From NCBI GenBank assembly GCA_027489965.1, contig JAIXZA010000008.1, forward strand, positions 55,788-119,787: 64,000 nucleotides of DNA. Reading direction: 5' to 3'. The first letter of the stretch is position 1, and each line of letters begins with the position of its first letter. Of this stretch, positions 60,658 through 64,000 are shown in pieces. The notes beneath the pieces are model-generated. The model made no database searches, had not been told where the DNA came from, and saw only the letters and a program-made list of their open reading frames with translations. The position numbers were made by a program, and so were the translations under genes. This DNA comes from Verrucomicrobiaceae bacterium (lineage in GTDB: Bacteria > Verrucomicrobiota > Verrucomicrobiia > Verrucomicrobiales > Verrucomicrobiaceae).

Positions 60658-62193
60658 TTATTCTAGCAATCCGCGAGCAATGATGCGGTCCACGGGATTG
60701 AAGTCGTCGGTGAAAAGCGGGCCGTTTTGGGGGGCTTGATTGCTGGCAACGTGGCTGCGCAGCACTCGGCTCTGCCAAGTGGTGGCGGCAAAGAAACGGT
60801 CGGTGAGCCAAGGCTTCCAGTCTTGGAGTGAGGCCAGGATGATGACGTTTTGAGTCGCCAATCGTGGCCCCTGAACGGCAAAGATTTCGACATGAGGAAA
60901 GACGCTGCGCAGCGTGGTGAGGATGCCGCCGAGTAGCTCGGCTTTTTCGCCCTGCACGGCGGTGATGGCGTTCATGACAAAGACGCCATCTGGCGTGAGG
61001 TGATCAGACACGAGCTGAAAGAACTCCTTGGTCACCAGATGAGAGGGGATAGAGCGAATGCCTGCATAGGCGTCACCAAAGACCAGGTCCCAGCGCTGAT
61101 CTTTTTGGCTACGCAAAAAATGCCGAGCATCTCCAGCGTGAGCTTGCACTTTCGGGTGCTCGTTGAGCTTGAAGAATTTTTTTCCAACTTCGATCACTTG
61201 AGGGTCGATCTCGGCGACATCCACGCGGGCTTCTGGGAACTCGCGAGACAGGGCTTCAGGCATGCCAAAGGCGCCTGCGCCGATGAAGAGGGCGCTGTTG
61301 ATTTTGGCATCGTCCCGCAGCAGAGGCAGGCGCCAGTATTGCTGGTAGTCCATGACCAATTCTCCGTTGTCAGGATTCATGGCTCCTTCGGCGGTGGAGT
61401 CGAGCTTCAATAGGCGTTGGCGATACGGACTGACGCCGTTTTCAGAGACCTCAATGCGATGATAAAAGGACTCTTGGGAAAAGATCACTTCTTTACCTGG
61501 CGTCGGCTCCGCCTGTGATCCGAGTACTGACGCAGCCAGTCCTACAGCCGTCAAAACGATGGTGTTTTTCGTGTTGCTCTTGGCTAGGAGAAAGGCGAGC
61601 ACGGCCAGAATCAGAAGTAGGATACCGCAACCAATGAAGATGCTGCGCACACCGAAATGAGAGAGCAGGACAAAGCCTGATAAGAAGGTGCCAACAAAGC
61701 TGCCGAGTGATCCGAGCATACTCACGGTGCCTGCTGCTGCGCCGACATGGGTATTTTGAAAGGTGAGGCTGTAAAAGCGCACGGCGGCTGGAGAAACGGC
61801 CCCTAGCAGAGCACCGGGGATGGCAAAAAGAAATAAGGATACCATGACCGATCCGCCGATGAGCCCACTATGGGTGAAGCTTTCCCCAAAGCCAAGATGC
61901 ATGGGCGGAATCAGAAAGGTGAGCACTGCTGCTCCTGCCAGTAACCAACCAAGCAGGCTGATGCTGTTGTATTTGTCGGATAAACGACCGCCCATAAAGC
62001 CGCCAACGCTGAAGGCGACGAGGATGACTCCAATCAGCGCGGTCCAGGTATAGACGCTATTACCGAACAAAGGCGCTAGCAGGCGGAAGGCGCAGATCTC
62101 GATCACCATCATGGCACCTCCCGCCAGAAAACAAGCCGCGCCTAAATAAAGACGCATGAGGATGGTGCTGGCGGAGGAGGCAGGCTTAGACAT
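60658..62193 (-). CDS. Spermidine-synthase-like methyltransferase-fold protein fused to a multi-pass membrane domain
   Basis: The 511-residue protein has seven to eight N-terminal helices (about 15-230), including FLAGGAMMVIEICAFRLLAP and AGTVSMLGSLGSFVGTFLSG, resembling a half-MFS. A polyamine-synthase/methyltransferase domain follows (about 250-500): ALFIGAGAFGMPEALSREFP, VDVAEIDPQVIEVGKKFF, AHAGDARHFLR and DLVFGDAYAG. This membrane-SpeE fusion is common in bacteria and its substrate is unproven; the second Asp of the classic catalytic pair is replaced in part (GDAYAG), so it may not make spermidine. It lies upstream of no polyamine gene. Confidence 0.85.
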   Translation of the reverse strand: MSKPASSASTILMRLYLGAACFLAGGAMMVIEICAFRLLAPLFGNSVYTWTALIGVILVAFSVGGFMGGRLSDKYNSISLLGWLLAGAAVLTFLIPPMHLGFGESFTHSGLIGGSVMVSLFLFAIPGALLGAVSPAAVRFYSLTFQNTHVGAAAGTVSMLGSLGSFVGTFLSGFVLLSHFGVRSIFIGCGILLLILAVLAFLLAKSNTKNTIVLTAVGLAASVLGSQAEPTPGKEVIFSQESFYHRIEVSENGVSPYRQRLLKLDSTAEGAMNPDNGELVMDYQQYWRLPLLRDDAKINSALFIGAGAFGMPEALSREFPEARVDVAEIDPQVIEVGKKFFKLNEHPKVQAHAGDARHFLRSQKDQRWDLVFGDAYAGIRSIPSHLVTKEFFQLVSDHLTPDGVFVMNAITAVQGEKAELLGGILTTLRSVFPHVEIFAVQGPRLATQNVIILASLQDWKPWLTDRFFAATTWQSRVLRSHVASNQAPQNGPLFTDDFNPVDRIIARGLLE

Positions 62194-62229
62194 GGCGGAG
62201 GGAAAAAGGAGGGGACTGAGCTTTTCGAC

Positions 62230-62706
62230 TCAGTCATTGTAAAACACCAGACTGGCGATGCGCCAGCCGTCGGTTGTTTTTAGCAGGGTGAAGTAATCTG
62301 TGCCAGTGACGTTTTCATGTCCTTTGGTCAACTTCCAGCGCACTTCAGCCTGGGCCACGCGGGTATCACCACTGATTTTCATGCTTGTGGGCACCTCGGT
62401 CATGGGCTCGGGTGAGCGCTCATGGCCGATCTTTTGACCATGCAGAAAGTCGGTGACTCCCTGACCACTGCATTGGCCGCCTTTTTCGACAAAGCTTATC
62501 CGTGCCGTTGGATGAAAACAGGTACCGTAGCCGTCCATGTCCTTGGCTGACCAGGTGGAGAAATAGCGATTTAAAAAGATCTCGATTTCACTCTGATCAG
62601 GGTGCGCTGCTTTTGAGCATGAACTGAGGCAAAAGATCGCGATTAGGATCAGGCAGACGAAGTGCCACCATCCGTGAAATATCGATTCGCTAGGTTGTTT
62701 CGTCAT
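62230..62706 (-). CDS. Lipoprotein with NTF2/SnoaL-like domain
   Basis: The 158-residue precursor has a signal and lipobox (FVCLILIAIFCLSSCSKA, LSSC). The mature part (about 130 residues) is an NTF2-like fold: IEIFLNRYFSTWSAKDMDGY, CFHPTARISFVEKGG, QAEVRWKLTKG and DYFTLLKTTDGWRIASLVFY, as in SnoaL/ketosteroid-isomerase-like proteins. These bind small molecules or act as scaffolds; no catalytic residues are obvious. It starts 13 bases after parB on the same strand and may be read through from it. Confidence 0.72.
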   Translation of the reverse strand: MTKQPSESIFHGWWHFVCLILIAIFCLSSCSKAAHPDQSEIEIFLNRYFSTWSAKDMDGYGTCFHPTARISFVEKGGQCSGQGVTDFLHGQKIGHERSPEPMTEVPTSMKISGDTRVAQAEVRWKLTKGHENVTGTDYFTLLKTTDGWRIASLVFYND

Positions 62707-62719
62707 TCCGCTTGGGGCA

Positions 62720-63628
62720 CTATTCTTCTTCCAGCTTTTCTTCAGGTACAGCCATGAGTTCCAGCAGCCGATTCAGATCTTCAATACCGTAGTAGTCGAT
62801 CTCGATGTGACCTTTCTTGTCGCCGTGCTTGACGCTGACATTGGTGGAAAGATGCTGCATGAGTCGCTGCTCCACAGACTCGACGGCACGGTTTAGTTCC
62901 GAGTGGTCGATCTCGGGCTTAGACTTCGGTGGATTCAGGATGTCCTGAGTCAGCTTTTCAGTAGCTCTGACCGTCAGTCCCTTTTTGATGATCTCGTCGG
63001 CAGCCTTGTTTTGTGCCTCAGCGGATTTCAGCATCAGCAGCACTTTGGCGTGGCCTGTTGTCAGTTTGCCGCGCGAGACCATTTCTTGGACACCAATGGA
63101 AAGATCGAGCAGGCGGATCGCATTGGCCACGGTTGCACGGTTTTTACCCACGCGTTTGGCGATGTCTTCCTGCTTCATGCTGAATTCCCGTGCTAGGCGC
63201 TCATAGGCACGCGCTTCTTCCATGGGATTGAGATCTTCGCGCTGGATGTTTTCAATCAGCGCCATTTCTAGCACGTCTTTATCGGCAGCTTGCCGGATGA
63301 TGACCGGCACTTCTTTAAGCCCAAGCTCACGTGAGGCACGGAATCGGCGTTCACCAGCGATGAGTTCCATTTTTCCATTCACCTGACGAACGATGAGCGG
63401 CTGAATGATGCCATGCTCTCGGATCGACTCCATGAGTTCTGCCAAGTGCTCAGGTTCGAACTCCTTTCGTGGCTGCAGCGGGCTAGGGACGATTTGGTCC
63501 AGCGTCACACGATTCACCACATCACCAGGCGCAGGCTGAGCCAGCGCTGGTAAGCGCACGGACGGTGTCCCGACCTGTGGGGTCGAGATGAGTGCGCCGA
63601 GTCCTTTTCCGAGAGCGGATTTTGCCAT
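62720..63628 (-). CDS. parB: Chromosome partitioning protein ParB
   Basis: The 302-residue protein starts [15 protein letters not shown], the usual ParB opening. Box II with CTP contacts is [26 protein letters not shown] follows, then a helix-turn-helix ([20 protein letters not shown]) and [10 protein letters not shown], and a C-terminal dimer domain ([21 protein letters not shown]). ParB clamps on parS sites with CTP to organise and segregate the origin region. parA, normally just upstream, is not there: the upstream 254 bases are non-coding and the next gene is a divergent pseudopilin. This suggests the window is near the origin or that par genes were split. Confidence 0.94.
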   Translation of the reverse strand: MAKSALGKGLGALISTPQVGTPSVRLPALAQPAPGDVVNRVTLDQIVPSPLQPRKEFEPEHLAELMESIREHGIIQPLIVRQVNGKMELIAGERRFRASRELGLKEVPVIIRQAADKDVLEMALIENIQREDLNPMEEARAYERLAREFSMKQEDIAKRVGKNRATVANAIRLLDLSIGVQEMVSRGKLTTGHAKVLLMLKSAEAQNKAADEIIKKGLTVRATEKLTQDILNPPKSKPEIDHSELNRAVESVEQRLMQHLSTNVSVKHGDKKGHIEIDYYGIEDLNRLLELMAVPEEKLEEE

Positions 63629-63801
63629 AAGAGGTAAAGACTAGAGAGACGGGGCATGATGGCAAATCGGTTTTGTCTGACTCCGCTGGCTCTGAGAGGT
63701 ACCTGCTCTTCAAAGACACAAAGCTAACTGGCTCAAACAGCTCAAGCCGAGAGGTGGAACCTACCTTTAAATGGACGCTCTCAAATCTGATAATCTATTA
63801 T

Positions 63802-63815
63802 TGATAAAATTATCA
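63802..63815. promoter_or_regulatory. Short palindrome in the parB / pseudopilin divergent spacer
   Basis: tgataa (63802-63807) and ttatca (63810-63815) are exact reverse complements around two A, in a strongly A/T-rich stretch 68 bases before the pseudopilin start. It may be an operator or part of an A/T-rich promoter. It does not match the usual parS sequence. Confidence 0.25.
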
Positions 63816-63882
63816 TAATTTCTACAATTTAAGTTTACAACATTCTTACTTCGCATAAAGTCCTCTCAACACCAAGAACGCC

Positions 63883-64000
63883 ATGAAAAACTTCACCACA
63901 ACATCCACTAGCCGCCGCACCTCAGGCTTCAGCCTGTTTGAAATGATGACTTTCGTCTGCATTCTCGGCATCATGATCTCTTTGGCCATGCCACTCTTCG
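63883..64000 (+). CDS. Pseudopilin / prepilin-like protein (partial, runs off the right edge)
   Basis: From the ATG at 63883 a leader (MKNFTTTSTSRRTSG) precedes a prepilin peptidase site G|FSLFEMM with Glu at +5 and a hydrophobic helix (MTFVCILGIMISLAMPLF) reaching the window edge. Only 39 residues are visible. It is a second isolated prepilin-like gene besides the one at 42.6 kb, with different sequence. Its class (pilin or type II secretion pseudopilin) cannot be fixed from this piece. Confidence 0.85.
   Translation, partial: MKNFTTTSTSRRTSGFSLFEMMTFVCILGIMISLAMPLF

Noticed and set aside
62720..64000. parS site near parB
   Set aside because: No sequence close to the usual 16-base tgtttcacgtgaaaca pattern was found by eye here; the palindrome at 63802 does not match.

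Overview
The window is chromosomal DNA of a Gram-negative bacterium, most likely a member of the Verrucomicrobiota (Verrucomicrobiales, Prosthecobacter-like). This is inferred from the combination of alternative complex III genes (actABCD), tandem PEP-CTERM-tailed proteins, an extremely large multi-domain surface protease, BamA/Skp/LpxD outer-membrane genes, isolated pseudopilin genes, and start codons that almost never carry a Shine-Dalgarno sequence. No rRNA, CRISPR array, insertion sequence or prophage is visible. There is one tRNA, Gly(UCC).

Layout. 1-7.8 kb: accD (cut by the window edge), comF, a secreted TIM-barrel-like protein, an NtrB/NtrC-type two-component pair, a 2-hydroxyacid dehydrogenase, mobA and a primary-type sigma factor. 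7.8-13.1 kb: tRNA-Gly, then an exopolysaccharide export set (small secreted protein, outer-membrane beta-barrel, Wzc-type tyrosine autokinase, Wza-type export protein). 13.8-26.8 kb: one gene for a 4338-residue secreted metzincin-type protease carrying PKD, Calx-beta, LamG, fibronectin-like, kelch and Ig-like modules. 27-33.2 kb: actABCD of the quinol-oxidising alternative complex III, preceded by a perfect CRP/FNR-like palindrome. 33.3-37.5 kb: bamA-skp-lpxD on the minus strand. 38.5-42.5 kb: a three-gene proton-channel set (zinc-ribbon TolQ/ExbB-like protein plus two different ExbD/TolR-like proteins), followed by a pseudopilin and a two-gene ABC-2 exporter. 44.6-49.8 kb, minus strand: an APS kinase overlapping a three-domain phosphodiesterase-TPR-sulfotransferase gene, then two PEP-CTERM paralogues. 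50-64 kb: mostly housekeeping genes (apbE, serA, yqeY, ispD, a parvulin, a class III sirtuin, a spermidine-synthase-like membrane protein, parB) mixed with unrecognised envelope proteins, ending in a second, truncated pseudopilin.

How it fits together. Much of the window concerns the cell envelope: polysaccharide export, outer-membrane assembly, PEP-CTERM surface proteins, a giant surface protease and a PMF-driven inner-membrane machine. The strongest candidates for undescribed biology are (i) the APS kinase / phosphodiesterase-TPR-sulfotransferase pair, which looks like a self-contained sulfation module, and (ii) the zinc-ribbon ExbB plus double ExbD operon, in which both ExbD-like proteins keep the channel Asp at residue 19. 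All domain calls come from reading translated sequence; no database search was run.
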